Positions 9,974 through 18,651 of a stretch of 32,994 nt of DNA are shown here, one piece after another. Positions within the stretch are counted from its first letter, which is position 1. Each line of letters starts with the position of its first letter. A program made the position numbers and the translations under genes. Source of the stretch: Bacteroidales bacterium (GTDB taxonomy: Bacteria; Bacteroidota; Bacteroidia; Bacteroidales; S143-33); assembly GCA_015489395.1 (NCBI GenBank), contig WFZV01000105.1, positions 1 through 32,994 on the forward strand, read 5' to 3'. A model generated the notes under the pieces. It had not been told where the DNA came from. It searched no databases and saw nothing but the letters and a program-made list of their open reading frames with translations.

Positions 9974-10918
9974 ATGATGGACAAAAATTTAATAAATTCA
10001 CACGATAGATTTTTTAAAGAATTATTTTCAAAGAGGGAAGAAGTCAAGGAGTTTATTTCTAAGACTTTACCTGATGAAATTACTCGAAAATTGAATTTCG
10101 ATACCTTAGAAATTGATACGACAGAATATATTAACAGACGCTTACGGACCAATTTTTCAGATATTGTGTATAATTGCGTTTACGGAGAAAGCACACAAAT
10201 TAAAATTTCGTTGTTATTCGAACATAAAAGTTATCCAGAAACTTATCCGCATTTTCAAATTTTAGAATACATGTTAGGTATTTGGCAGAAGCAGTTGGAT
10301 CAAGGCGAACAATTAACTCCGATTATACCAATATTATTTTATCATGGTCAGAAACTATGGAATAAACGTCCATTTGAAAAATATTTCGAAAGTATTGATG
10401 AGACTTTACAAAAATTTGTTCCAAGGTTTGACTATCATTTTATTGATCTTTCTGCATTTTCAGACCAACAAATTAAGGATTTATTCAAAAGCATAGAATT
10501 GCAGATAGGATTGTTATTGTTGAAAAACATATACAATGAGCAAAAAATTTTACAGAAGTTAAAAGAGATTTTTGCAGGGATTCAAGAAATTTTACAAAAT
10601 GAGCAAGGAGAGCAGTTTTTTGAGTCTATCGTAGCTTATTTATTTTATTCAACAAATTTAGAAACAACTAAAATCGTAGAAAAAATGAGAGAAATATCAC
10701 CAAAAGCAGGGGAAAAATTCATTTCTACAGCAATGCGCCTTAAAATGCAAGGCAAATTAGAAGGTATAGAAGCAGGCATAAAAAAAGTTGCTTTTACGAT
10801 GCTAAAAAAAGGTTATACTGACCAGGAAATTATCGAAGTTACAGGTTTAACTGCAGAGCAACTGGAGCTTTTAAAGTCTCTGGACGAATATCGTATTGAT
10901 TTAGACGATGTTTTGTAG
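9974..10918 (+). CDS. Rpn family recombination-promoting nuclease / PD-(D/E)XK nuclease family putative transposase
   Basis: HDRFFKELFSKREEVKEFISKTLP, NFSDIVY, LLFEHKSYPETYPHFQILEYMLGIWQKQL (D...ExK core), IPILFYHGQKLW. Confidence 0.9.
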   Translation: MMDKNLINSHDRFFKELFSKREEVKEFISKTLPDEITRKLNFDTLEIDTTEYINRRLRTNFSDIVYNCVYGESTQIKISLLFEHKSYPETYPHFQILEYMLGIWQKQLDQGEQLTPIIPILFYHGQKLWNKRPFEKYFESIDETLQKFVPRFDYHFIDLSAFSDQQIKDLFKSIELQIGLLLLKNIYNEQKILQKLKEIFAGIQEILQNEQGEQFFESIVAYLFYSTNLETTKIVEKMREISPKAGEKFISTAMRLKMQGKLEGIEAGIKKVAFTMLKKGYTDQEIIEVTGLTAEQLELLKSLDEYRIDLDDVL

Positions 10919-11090
10919 CTTTTATTTACGAAAATTCAGATTTTGACTTTGAGTAATATCATTGACGTAAATTAGTTTTTGACAAAAAATTTAGTTTGAA
11001 TCGACTGGGTTTTTATCTTTTGTAAATCTACGAATAATCGTAACTATCTGATTTACGTTGTAAAATATGCTTTTAGAGAACAAAAAAGCA

Positions 11091-11123
11091 GAACGGGCTG
11101 GCTGCCTGGCAGCCAGCCCGTTC
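11091..11123. terminator. Strong intrinsic, probably bidirectional terminator between convergent Rpn gene and PLP enzyme gene
   Basis: Near-perfect inverted repeat GAACGGGCTGGCTGCC / GGCAGCCAGCCCGTTC flanked by A-run (left) and T-run (ATTTTTT, right). Confidence 0.88.
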
Positions 11124-11183
11124 ATTTTTTCGAAAATGCCTGGTTTTAAACGTTATGCTGTTTATGAAACTTATTGCAGATTT

Positions 11184-12473
11184 TTACCAGTAAGTCTGCT
11201 CAGGCTGGATGTTGTATTTACGTAAAAGTTCCATAGGATCAGACACTTTGTAATAGCCTTTTTCTAATTTTTCACGTACTTCTTTGAACGCTTGAAGGGT
11301 TTTTTCAACATGTTCTAATTCGTGTGCAGCTGTAGGGATAAGACGATAAAGCAGAACACCTTTAGGCACAGCAGGATAAATTACGCCTGAGCAAAAGATG
11401 TTATAATTTTCGCGAAGGTCCAGGATAATGTGTGCTGCTTCGTAAGCATCACCGTGCATAAATACCGGAGTAACAGGCGAATTAGTATTGCCGAGGTCAA
11501 AGCCTAATTTTTTCAAGCCACCTTGCAGGGCATTTACGATAGTCCAGAGTTTTTCGCGCAATTCAGGTTTTGTTTTGAGTAATTCCAAACGCTTCATAGC
11601 ACCAATAACCATTGGCATAGGCAGAGATTTGGCAAAGAATTGCGAACGCATGTTGTAAGCTAAATGACGGATAATTTTGGGTTCATTAGAGGCAACGAAT
11701 GCACCAATACCTGCCATAGATTTAGCAAAAGTAGCAAAGTATAAATCTACACCGTCCTGTACACCAAAATGTTCTGGAGTTCCTGCGCCAGTAGGTCCCA
11801 TAGTTCCGAACCCGTGAGCATCATCGACCAGCAAACGGAAATTGTATTTTTCTTTAAGCTTGACAATTTCGTCCAATTTGCCTAAATCACCAGACATACC
11901 AAAAACGCCTTCAGTAACAACTAAAATGCCTCCGCCTGTGCGATTTGCCACTTCTGTAGCTCTTTGCAGTTGTTTTTCGAGGCTTTCCATGTTGTTGTGT
12001 TCGTATGTAAAGCGTTTGCCCATGTGCAAGCGTGTGCCGTCATAAATACAAGCGTGTGATTCATAGTCAATTACAACAACATCGTGACGGTCTAACATTG
12101 CGTCAATAATAGACAACATGCCCATATAGCCGTAGTTGAGCAGGTAAGCTGCTTTTTTACCAACAAATTCAGCCAATTGATGCTCTAACTCGTAATGATA
12201 CTTTGTGGTACCTGTCATAACACGTGAACCCATTGGATATGCGAGTCCCCATTGTGCAGCAGCTTCTGCGTCTGTTTTGCGGACTTCTGGATGGTTAGCC
12301 AGACCTAAGTAATTATTGATACTCCAGACAATTACTTTTTTACCGCGAAAATACATCTCAGGTCCAATCTCGCCTTCTAAAATTGGAAAGCTGAAATAAC
12401 CATGAGCAAAATCCTGATAAGGACTGAGGGGAGTTTTACGGTTAAGGGCTTTTTCGAATAAATCAGCAACCAT
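11184..12473 (-). CDS. Alpha-oxoamine synthase family PLP enzyme (KBL/SPT/AONS-like)
   Basis: SINNYLGLANHPEV, GSRVMTGTTKYHYELEHQLAEFVGK, LLVDDAHGFGTMGPTGAG and TFAKSMAGIGAFVAS (PLP lysine). Exact substrate cannot be assigned from sequence reading. Confidence 0.85.
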   Translation of the reverse strand: MVADLFEKALNRKTPLSPYQDFAHGYFSFPILEGEIGPEMYFRGKKVIVWSINNYLGLANHPEVRKTDAEAAAQWGLAYPMGSRVMTGTTKYHYELEHQLAEFVGKKAAYLLNYGYMGMLSIIDAMLDRHDVVVIDYESHACIYDGTRLHMGKRFTYEHNNMESLEKQLQRATEVANRTGGGILVVTEGVFGMSGDLGKLDEIVKLKEKYNFRLLVDDAHGFGTMGPTGAGTPEHFGVQDGVDLYFATFAKSMAGIGAFVASNEPKIIRHLAYNMRSQFFAKSLPMPMVIGAMKRLELLKTKPELREKLWTIVNALQGGLKKLGFDLGNTNSPVTPVFMHGDAYEAAHIILDLRENYNIFCSGVIYPAVPKGVLLYRLIPTAAHELEHVEKTLQAFKEVREKLEKGYYKVSDPMELLRKYNIQPEQTYW

Positions 12474-12646
12474 ATTGAAAAAGTTTTATGATTTAGTTTT
12501 TAGTGCGCAAGTTAAAAAATAAATTTTTGAGTCTAAAATTAGTACTATTGTTTTGAATAGCAAGTTAAATTTTAACCTTTTTTCGAATATTTGAATTTTG
12601 CAGTATTATTTATTAATTTGCGTATGTACAAAGCGCAAAATTACCA

Positions 12647-14476
12647 TTGAACATGAAAAAATCATTTTTTTTGTTGCTTATATTCTTGAGCTTCAGTTTT
12701 TTTCTTAAAGCACAAAATTATTCTACGCAAATACAGTTGCTGAAAAAACAAATTTCTTCGACAAATGCTCCTTCCCTTAAAGCACAATATTATATAAAAT
12801 TAGGCAACCTTTATCAAAATACCGATTCCATTGACCAGGCTATTAATGCTTATTCAAAAGCCTTAAGCTATCTTAAAAATTCGCATAATTACCAGGCTTT
12901 GTACCAGTTAAATACTTTTTTAGGCATACTATATTCAGAAAAATCGCAATATCAAGAGGCTAATCAGTATTTTTCGAAAAGTGTTTTTTATGCCCGAAAA
13001 TTAGGAGACAAACGCAAATTGAGTCAAGCGATTTTTAACCAGGGTAATACTTTGATGCAATTAAAAAATTATAAAGATGCAATAACTAAATTCGAAGAAG
13101 CTTTGAGTATAGCTTTTGACCTTGATAATCTTGCGCTTGTCAAAAAAGCATATACAAATATTGCTCTGTGCTACAAAGCATTAGGCAATCAAAAGCGTTA
13201 TATGCAATATTTCAACCTTTCTGTGGCAATTGATCGAAAAATCAAAGAACAAATTATTAAACAAAAAGAATTAGAAGCCCGCAAACAGGCCCAAATTGCA
13301 CGACAGAAAGAACTTTTACTACAAATCCAACAATACAAAACTAAAACAGTTGAAGACTCATTGAATTATGCCAAAGAACTTAATGAGAAAAACAAAATGC
13401 GAATCGCTCTTCTGGAAAAAGAGAAAAAACTTAAGGAATTAGAAATCCAGCGACGGGAAGCTGAGCTTAAAAAGAAAGCCGCTGAATTGCGACAACGTCA
13501 AATAATCATTGTTTCGCTATTAGTTCTTTTGTTCGTAATTGTCGTTGCATCTGCATTAGTTTATAAGCTTTATCGAGACAAAAAAGAGGCTTATCGTCAA
13601 TTAGAAAGTCTTTACAAGGAACTCGAAGTTAAAAACCGTCAAATCCGCGAAAGTATTGAATATGCAAGTAGAATCCAGAAAGCTATTTTACCTTCAGAAA
13701 TAGCAATTCGAAGTAATTTCCCTGCCGGAAGTTTTATTTTTTATCAGGCTCGTGATGTCGTTTCTGGCGATTTTTATTGGTTTAGCGATCATGGAAAATA
13801 CAAGTTTTTGGCGCTGGTTGACTGTACCGGTCACAGTGTGCCAGGAGCATTTATGTCATTGATTGGCAATACTTTGCTTAACGAAATAGTCAATTCTAAA
13901 CGTATTTTCGACCCTGCTCAAGTACTTACGGAGTTGCATAATGAAGTCGTTAAGTTACTCAATCAAGAAAGTGCTGATTTTGATACAGTTCAGGATGGGA
14001 TGGACATTGTTTTATGTAGATTTAACATCGACGACAACACCCTGACTTTTGCAAGTGCGAATCAACCTTTATTCGTATTTTATCCCGATGGTGAGTATCA
14101 TATGCACAAAGGCGATATTTATTCTATCGGCGGATTTGCTGCATTTCAAAAGGTGGAATTTGAAAATAAAACCATTTCGCTAACCAATGGTACAAATATC
14201 TACCTTTCGAGTGATGGATATTTTGATCAATTTAATGGAAAAACAAACGAAAAATTTACACGTCGTCGTTTCATTGAGCTTTTGAAGGAAATTTACAAAC
14301 TTCCAATGGACGAGCAGTACAAAATCATCCGTAAGACTTTTGAAGAGTGGAAGGATGGCATGATTCAGCTTGATGACGTACTGGTCATAGGTGTACGTTA
14401 TCTGGATAAGCAAAACGCAGAAAAATTACGGAAGCAGTTGCAGGACATTATTTCTAAAGCTGCCTCAGGTTCATGA
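12647..14476 (+). CDS. TPR - coiled-coil - TM - SpoIIE/PP2C-type serine phosphatase
   Basis: Signal peptide, TPR-like repeats, coiled coil, TM (IIIVSLLVLLFVIVVASALVY), then SIEYASRIQKAILPS, DVVSGDFYWF, LVDCTGHSVPGAFMSLIGNTLL and IYLSSDGYFDQFNG. Confidence 0.92.
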   Translation: MNMKKSFFLLLIFLSFSFFLKAQNYSTQIQLLKKQISSTNAPSLKAQYYIKLGNLYQNTDSIDQAINAYSKALSYLKNSHNYQALYQLNTFLGILYSEKSQYQEANQYFSKSVFYARKLGDKRKLSQAIFNQGNTLMQLKNYKDAITKFEEALSIAFDLDNLALVKKAYTNIALCYKALGNQKRYMQYFNLSVAIDRKIKEQIIKQKELEARKQAQIARQKELLLQIQQYKTKTVEDSLNYAKELNEKNKMRIALLEKEKKLKELEIQRREAELKKKAAELRQRQIIIVSLLVLLFVIVVASALVYKLYRDKKEAYRQLESLYKELEVKNRQIRESIEYASRIQKAILPSEIAIRSNFPAGSFIFYQARDVVSGDFYWFSDHGKYKFLALVDCTGHSVPGAFMSLIGNTLLNEIVNSKRIFDPAQVLTELHNEVVKLLNQESADFDTVQDGMDIVLCRFNIDDNTLTFASANQPLFVFYPDGEYHMHKGDIYSIGGFAAFQKVEFENKTISLTNGTNIYLSSDGYFDQFNGKTNEKFTRRRFIELLKEIYKLPMDEQYKIIRKTFEEWKDGMIQLDDVLVIGVRYLDKQNAEKLRKQLQDIISKAASGS

Positions 14477-15568
14477 CAAATATTTCAAAGCTATTTTGAC
14501 ATACACTGGCACATCCACTGGCATGTAATATCTTTCTTTTACGCGTTTGTATCCAAGTCGTACGATAACAGCGTTTTTCTCAGGTAAAATGATAATATAC
14601 TGTCCGTACATGCCGCGAAGGTAAGGAAATTCCATTCGCCCGTACCTGCCAATCCAGATATGTAGTCCGTAAGGCACTGGACTGCCTAATTTGTTGATTT
14701 TGCCAGCTTTGCGAGTCATCAGTGTCAGGTAGTCAGTGGAAATGATTTGTCGTCCATTGAAAAATCCATTGTTCAAAATCATAAGTCCAATACGTAGCCA
14801 ATCCATAGGAGTGGCGTAGAAACAGCAAAAGGTTTTTGTGATATCGTTTTTGTCTTTTATCCACAGGGCTTGATGTTCTGTTCCTAAGGGTTGCCATAGG
14901 TGTTTTGTAGCAAATTGGTGTATTTTTTGACCAGTAGCTTTTTCTAAAATCAGTCCAAGTAGAAGGGTATTAGCGCATTGGTATGACCAGATTTTGCCAG
15001 GTTCCTGTATGATTTTCAAATTTTTTATGAGTTTGTTTAAATCATTTGAGTAAAATGCACGAATAACATGCGAAAACGGGTTGAAAAACTGTTCGTTCCA
15101 ATTAAGGCCTGAGGTCATTGTTAAAAGATGTTCGATGGTCAGTGGGCTATTGGCAAATTGAGGCAGGAATTGCCCCACAGGTTGGTCAATGCTATTGATA
15201 TAGCCTTTGTCTAAAGCTATACCTATGAGCAAACTTGTGATAGATTTAGCGGCAGAAAACGAGTTAAGCGGTGTGTCGGCTGTTGTGTTCCAGTATTTTT
15301 CGAAGATAACGGATTGGTTTTGCGCAATAATAAAAGCCAGGGTGCGGTAGTCTTGCAGGGTTTGCAAGTCTGCTGTGTCTAATTTTTCTTGAATTTTTTT
15401 GTTAATTGCGCTTGATTGTTTGGCAGGTTGGATTGTCCAGGTTTTAAAGCAGATTTGCCATGGTTTTGGCGCCCCGCAACGAATCAGGTTTAGTAAATGC
15501 GGATATAGTGCAAACGTAATTATTATTGCAAAAGCTATGAAAAACAGTAAAATAGCTGCGATGTCCAT
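14471..15568 (-). CDS. Serine hydrolase, beta-lactamase class C / penicillin-binding-like family
   Basis: N-terminal TM; SxxK motif (SFSAAKSITSLLIG), LLTMTSGLNW, YxN (YQCANTLLLGLILEK). Confidence 0.88.
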   Translation of the reverse strand: MDIAAILLFFIAFAIIITFALYPHLLNLIRCGAPKPWQICFKTWTIQPAKQSSAINKKIQEKLDTADLQTLQDYRTLAFIIAQNQSVIFEKYWNTTADTPLNSFSAAKSITSLLIGIALDKGYINSIDQPVGQFLPQFANSPLTIEHLLTMTSGLNWNEQFFNPFSHVIRAFYSNDLNKLIKNLKIIQEPGKIWSYQCANTLLLGLILEKATGQKIHQFATKHLWQPLGTEHQALWIKDKNDITKTFCCFYATPMDWLRIGLMILNNGFFNGRQIISTDYLTLMTRKAGKINKLGSPVPYGLHIWIGRYGRMEFPYLRGMYGQYIIILPEKNAVIVRLGYKRVKERYYMPVDVPVYVKIALKYLS

Positions 15569-15576
15569 GTTTTTAG

Positions 15577-16737
15577 CTATTTGCTCAAGTCTGACGTAAG
15601 ATAAATTATAAGGCTTTTTGCGAAAAGTTTACCTAATTTTCGCCAGTATCGAGTAGGTTGTTGATGTCCTGTGTTCCAGGGAACTTCAAGGGTGACAGAG
15701 AAATCCAGATATGGATAAGTTGTTTTCATGTATAAATCAGCGAATGGTTTTTGCGTTTGGTCATGAATTTCATTTGGCGTTAAGTCGCTCAGCTGCGAGA
15801 AAATGCCAAAAAGCTGGCTTAAGTTTTTACTTTGTTCGCTATTTTCCGGGTAAATATTGAAAAAAGTCAGGGTTGAATCGTAAAAGTCAGGGAAAACTGA
15901 ATGAATATCAATGAAAATGCGAAAGTTGTTAATGTCTGCTGTTGAACTTATTAAATTTTGCGTTTCCTGTATGGCCGCCCAGTGCGCAGAGTCCCGCCAA
16001 TCGCGGTTAAAATCCACAGGTAATTGGCTGCGGCCGGATTTTCCTTCTGCTACATTGTCAACGTCCATCATTGGAACGATGTAAGCAATGTATTGTTTTC
16101 TGAAAAAATTAGCTAAGCTGTCGTTAGACAAAAAATATTCGATTAGTCCTTCGGTAAAGTAATTTGCTGGTACTTCAAAAGCATGCTGACGGGCAATTAT
16201 CCAGAGCATGTCTTTGGGAACAGTGTCGGCTGTTGTGTCTGAAATAATTAGCAATGGAATCCTGCGGTGGTGTTCGCTGTAAGTCAATGTCGTCGTATCG
16301 ATGTTATAATTTTTTGCTAAAGAGTCGATAAAATCCATTAGCATTGAGTAAGTGTAGGGATAAGTCAAAGCAATAAAAATGGTGTCTGCGTCATCTGTGG
16401 GCAGTTTGAAAACATTAAGAGAGTTATTCGGTTGTATTGCGTTGGTACTGTGCCAATTACGATTGTCGTAGCTATAAATCAATTTTTGGTTTGTGTAAGG
16501 AACAAAGTCGATAATCTGGTACAATGAGAGCGAACTGTCTTTAGGAAAATCCCATAGTTTAAAGTAAAACCAGATATTTGACTTTTGATTGGTTTTGTAT
16601 GCAGCTTTGAAAAAAATTTTTGTCCCGTCGATTTGTAAGATTTTAACATTACCACCTTCAAAATCTGCGCAAACCTTGATTTGCGAAAAACCCTGTAAAT
16701 AAAACAGTAACAGCAGTATGAAAATAAGCCGTTTCAC
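15577..16737 (-). CDS. M14-family zinc carboxypeptidase-like protein, secreted
   Basis: Signal peptide; HxxE zinc motif in WIIARQHAFEVPANYFTEGLIEYF, VPMMDVDNVAEGKSGRSQLPVDFNRDW, downstream FRIFIDIHS. Confidence 0.82.
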   Translation of the reverse strand: MKRLIFILLLLFYLQGFSQIKVCADFEGGNVKILQIDGTKIFFKAAYKTNQKSNIWFYFKLWDFPKDSSLSLYQIIDFVPYTNQKLIYSYDNRNWHSTNAIQPNNSLNVFKLPTDDADTIFIALTYPYTYSMLMDFIDSLAKNYNIDTTTLTYSEHHRRIPLLIISDTTADTVPKDMLWIIARQHAFEVPANYFTEGLIEYFLSNDSLANFFRKQYIAYIVPMMDVDNVAEGKSGRSQLPVDFNRDWRDSAHWAAIQETQNLISSTADINNFRIFIDIHSVFPDFYDSTLTFFNIYPENSEQSKNLSQLFGIFSQLSDLTPNEIHDQTQKPFADLYMKTTYPYLDFSVTLEVPWNTGHQQPTRYWRKLGKLFAKSLIIYLTSDLSK

Positions 16738-16748
16738 CTACGACGATT

Positions 16749-17159
16749 TTATAAATCTTTGAAAACTCTCGCCAGAGACCTGCCTGGCCAGTCCATTGAA
16801 ATATCCAGGAAATAACCAAAAGGCGATTGATAAGCTTCGTAGCTGGCATTTTTTAACCTAATTTCTGCACGGTCTAAAAGCTCTTTTGTAAATTCTGGTG
16901 TAGCCTTGCTTTCTGAGAGATGGGCAAAAGAATGCAATAAAATCCTGCGAGTATTATTTTTGCGCGCACCCCATTTAACGTTTTTAACCAACTTAGTTTC
17001 AGCAGCTTTTATGTCTTCCATATCTTTTTCTTCTGCCTGGATGAAAGCTATTAAAATGTCGCTGTATTCTTCGGGTTCGCTTTTATCTTCAGCCCATTCG
17101 ATTGTCTTAATAGTCGGCTTGTACCAGATTTTATTGGCATATACCATTAGCAGTTTCAT
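16749..17159 (-). CDS. Stand-alone archaeal-type threonyl-tRNA synthetase editing domain protein (DTD-like fold)
   Basis: MKLLMVYANKIWYKPTIKTIEWAE...RILLHSFAHLSESKATPEFTKELLDRAEIRLKNASYEAYQSPFGYFLDISM...: AHLS and PFGYF match the archaeal ThrRS N-terminal editing domain pattern. Start at the internal Met (17159) preferred to 17183. Confidence 0.65.
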   Translation of the reverse strand: MKLLMVYANKIWYKPTIKTIEWAEDKSEPEEYSDILIAFIQAEEKDMEDIKAAETKLVKNVKWGARKNNTRRILLHSFAHLSESKATPEFTKELLDRAEIRLKNASYEAYQSPFGYFLDISMDWPGRSLARVFKDL

Positions 17160-17206
17160 CACGCAAAGTTTTAGATTTTGCACAAAGATAAAATATTTAT
17201 CGACAA

Positions 17207-17848
17207 TTATTGTTTTTGGGCTTTAATATACAGCATTGCGCCTATGGTCTGGGCTGAAATGATTTGAAAATTAGCTGTTTTAACCAGATCAATATAAAAT
17301 GACGAGCGTCGGGGCTTGCCGATTTGGCCAACAATATGCAAAAACTTTTGAAAGATGAGCGAAACGCGCCTGTCTGAGACTAAAATTTGCAAATAAAGTC
17401 TGCCATCTGGCTTGAGAATCCTGCGAAATTCGCCTAAGACTTTGATTATTTGCTCTTTATCCGAAAAAATGTGCAAAAATCCCAGGCTTAAAACTGCATC
17501 GATGCTATTATCCGCAAAATTTAACGAAAAAGCATCTGCTTGCTGGATAGTTATTTTGTCAGACGCACCCAGTTTTTTCAGACGCTTCTGCGCTAATTTT
17601 AAGGCAGGTTTTGAAATGTCTAAAAGGTAGATTTTGTGCGCATTATCAGCAGCATAAATTTTTGCGCTAAAAGTTAGCGGCCCGCAGGGAACATCTACGA
17701 CCGTGCTTCCTGCGGGTAAGCTGTCTAAAGCTTGTTTGATGAAATTGGTATAATTGGCTTTGGAGTTACCCCAAACGATTCGGTTAAAAAGTTCGTTGCT
17801 AACAATCAGGTCGTAAAATCTAACGTGCAAAGCGTGCAATAAACTCAT
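17207..17848 (-). CDS. Class I SAM-dependent methyltransferase
   Basis: VVDVPCGPLTFSAKIYA (motif I variant), IYLLDISKPALKLAQKRL, DNSIDAVLSLGFLHIFSD, EFRRILKPDGRLYLQI. Confidence 0.88.
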   Translation of the reverse strand: MSLLHALHVRFYDLIVSNELFNRIVWGNSKANYTNFIKQALDSLPAGSTVVDVPCGPLTFSAKIYAADNAHKIYLLDISKPALKLAQKRLKKLGASDKITIQQADAFSLNFADNSIDAVLSLGFLHIFSDKEQIIKVLGEFRRILKPDGRLYLQILVSDRRVSLIFQKFLHIVGQIGKPRRSSFYIDLVKTANFQIISAQTIGAMLYIKAQKQ

Positions 17849-17850
17849 AT

Positions 17851-18591
17851 TTACTGCGGTAGTTCTTTGGTTTCGTTTTGTGGAGGTAATTTGCCAGAAA
17901 TTTGTGCTTTAAGTGCTTCCAGTTCTTGCGAAATGCTGGCATCTGAGGTGCTGCCCAGAGCTTGGTTAATTTCTTCGTCAACGTCTTTTTCAGGCATAGA
18001 AAGTTCTGCGTAAGATTGAGCGAGAGCTTCGTCTTTAGCTACTTTTTCTTTCATTCGTTCCAGCATGCTGACTGTGCTTGAATAGTCGATATTTGCCAGT
18101 TCTTGATTGACTTTCTTTGTGGCTTTAGCGACGCTGGCGCGGGCTTTGAGCATGCGGACTTCGTTTTCCCATTTCTGGATGTTTTGCTTTAAGTTACGCA
18201 CTGTAGCTTCTAATTTTTCGACCTGTGCCTGGTATTGTTGATAATTGTTCCATGCGACCTGGTATTGCTGCAGCATTTCGTTTTTCTTTTTCAAAGCTTC
18301 GCCAGCCAGGCGTTCTGCCTCTGTAGGGTTAAGCTGTCCTTGTTGTGCGCGCTGAAGAAGAGCTACAGCTTTTTGCTGGTAAGATTCAGCCTGGGCTTTG
18401 TAATTTGCAGCTTCGTTTTTTGAACGGATAGCCATTGCTTTGACTTCAGCCAGAGCTTCGATGCTTTTTTTCAAGTTTTCGCGTAAGTCTCTAAGTCCCT
18501 GCTCTGCCATTTTAACAGGGTCTTCCATGTTATCAATGGCAGCATTGGCTTCTGCCTGGAAGATTTTGCCCAAACGGCCTAAAATTCCCAT
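17851..18591 (-). CDS. PspA/IM30 family protein
   Basis: MGILGRLGKIFQAEANAAIDNMEDPVKMAEQGLRDLRENLKKS followed by an extended coiled coil, typical of PspA/Vipp1. Confidence 0.93.
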   Translation of the reverse strand: MGILGRLGKIFQAEANAAIDNMEDPVKMAEQGLRDLRENLKKSIEALAEVKAMAIRSKNEAANYKAQAESYQQKAVALLQRAQQGQLNPTEAERLAGEALKKKNEMLQQYQVAWNNYQQYQAQVEKLEATVRNLKQNIQKWENEVRMLKARASVAKATKKVNQELANIDYSSTVSMLERMKEKVAKDEALAQSYAELSMPEKDVDEEINQALGSTSDASISQELEALKAQISGKLPPQNETKELPQ

Positions 18592-18651
18592 GATTTTAAG
18601 TTTTTTAGTTTATCTAAAAATGCTAAAAAAAATAGTAAAAAGCAAATTTTG

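Noticed and set aside
9974-10918. Calling the Rpn gene a mobile element
   Set aside because: No terminal inverted repeats or target-site duplications seen; annotated as CDS only.
14857-14865. Third TTATCCACA 9-mer
   Set aside because: Inside the serine-hydrolase CDS (encodes part of LWIKDK); a single isolated coding match is not evidence of a functional DnaA box.
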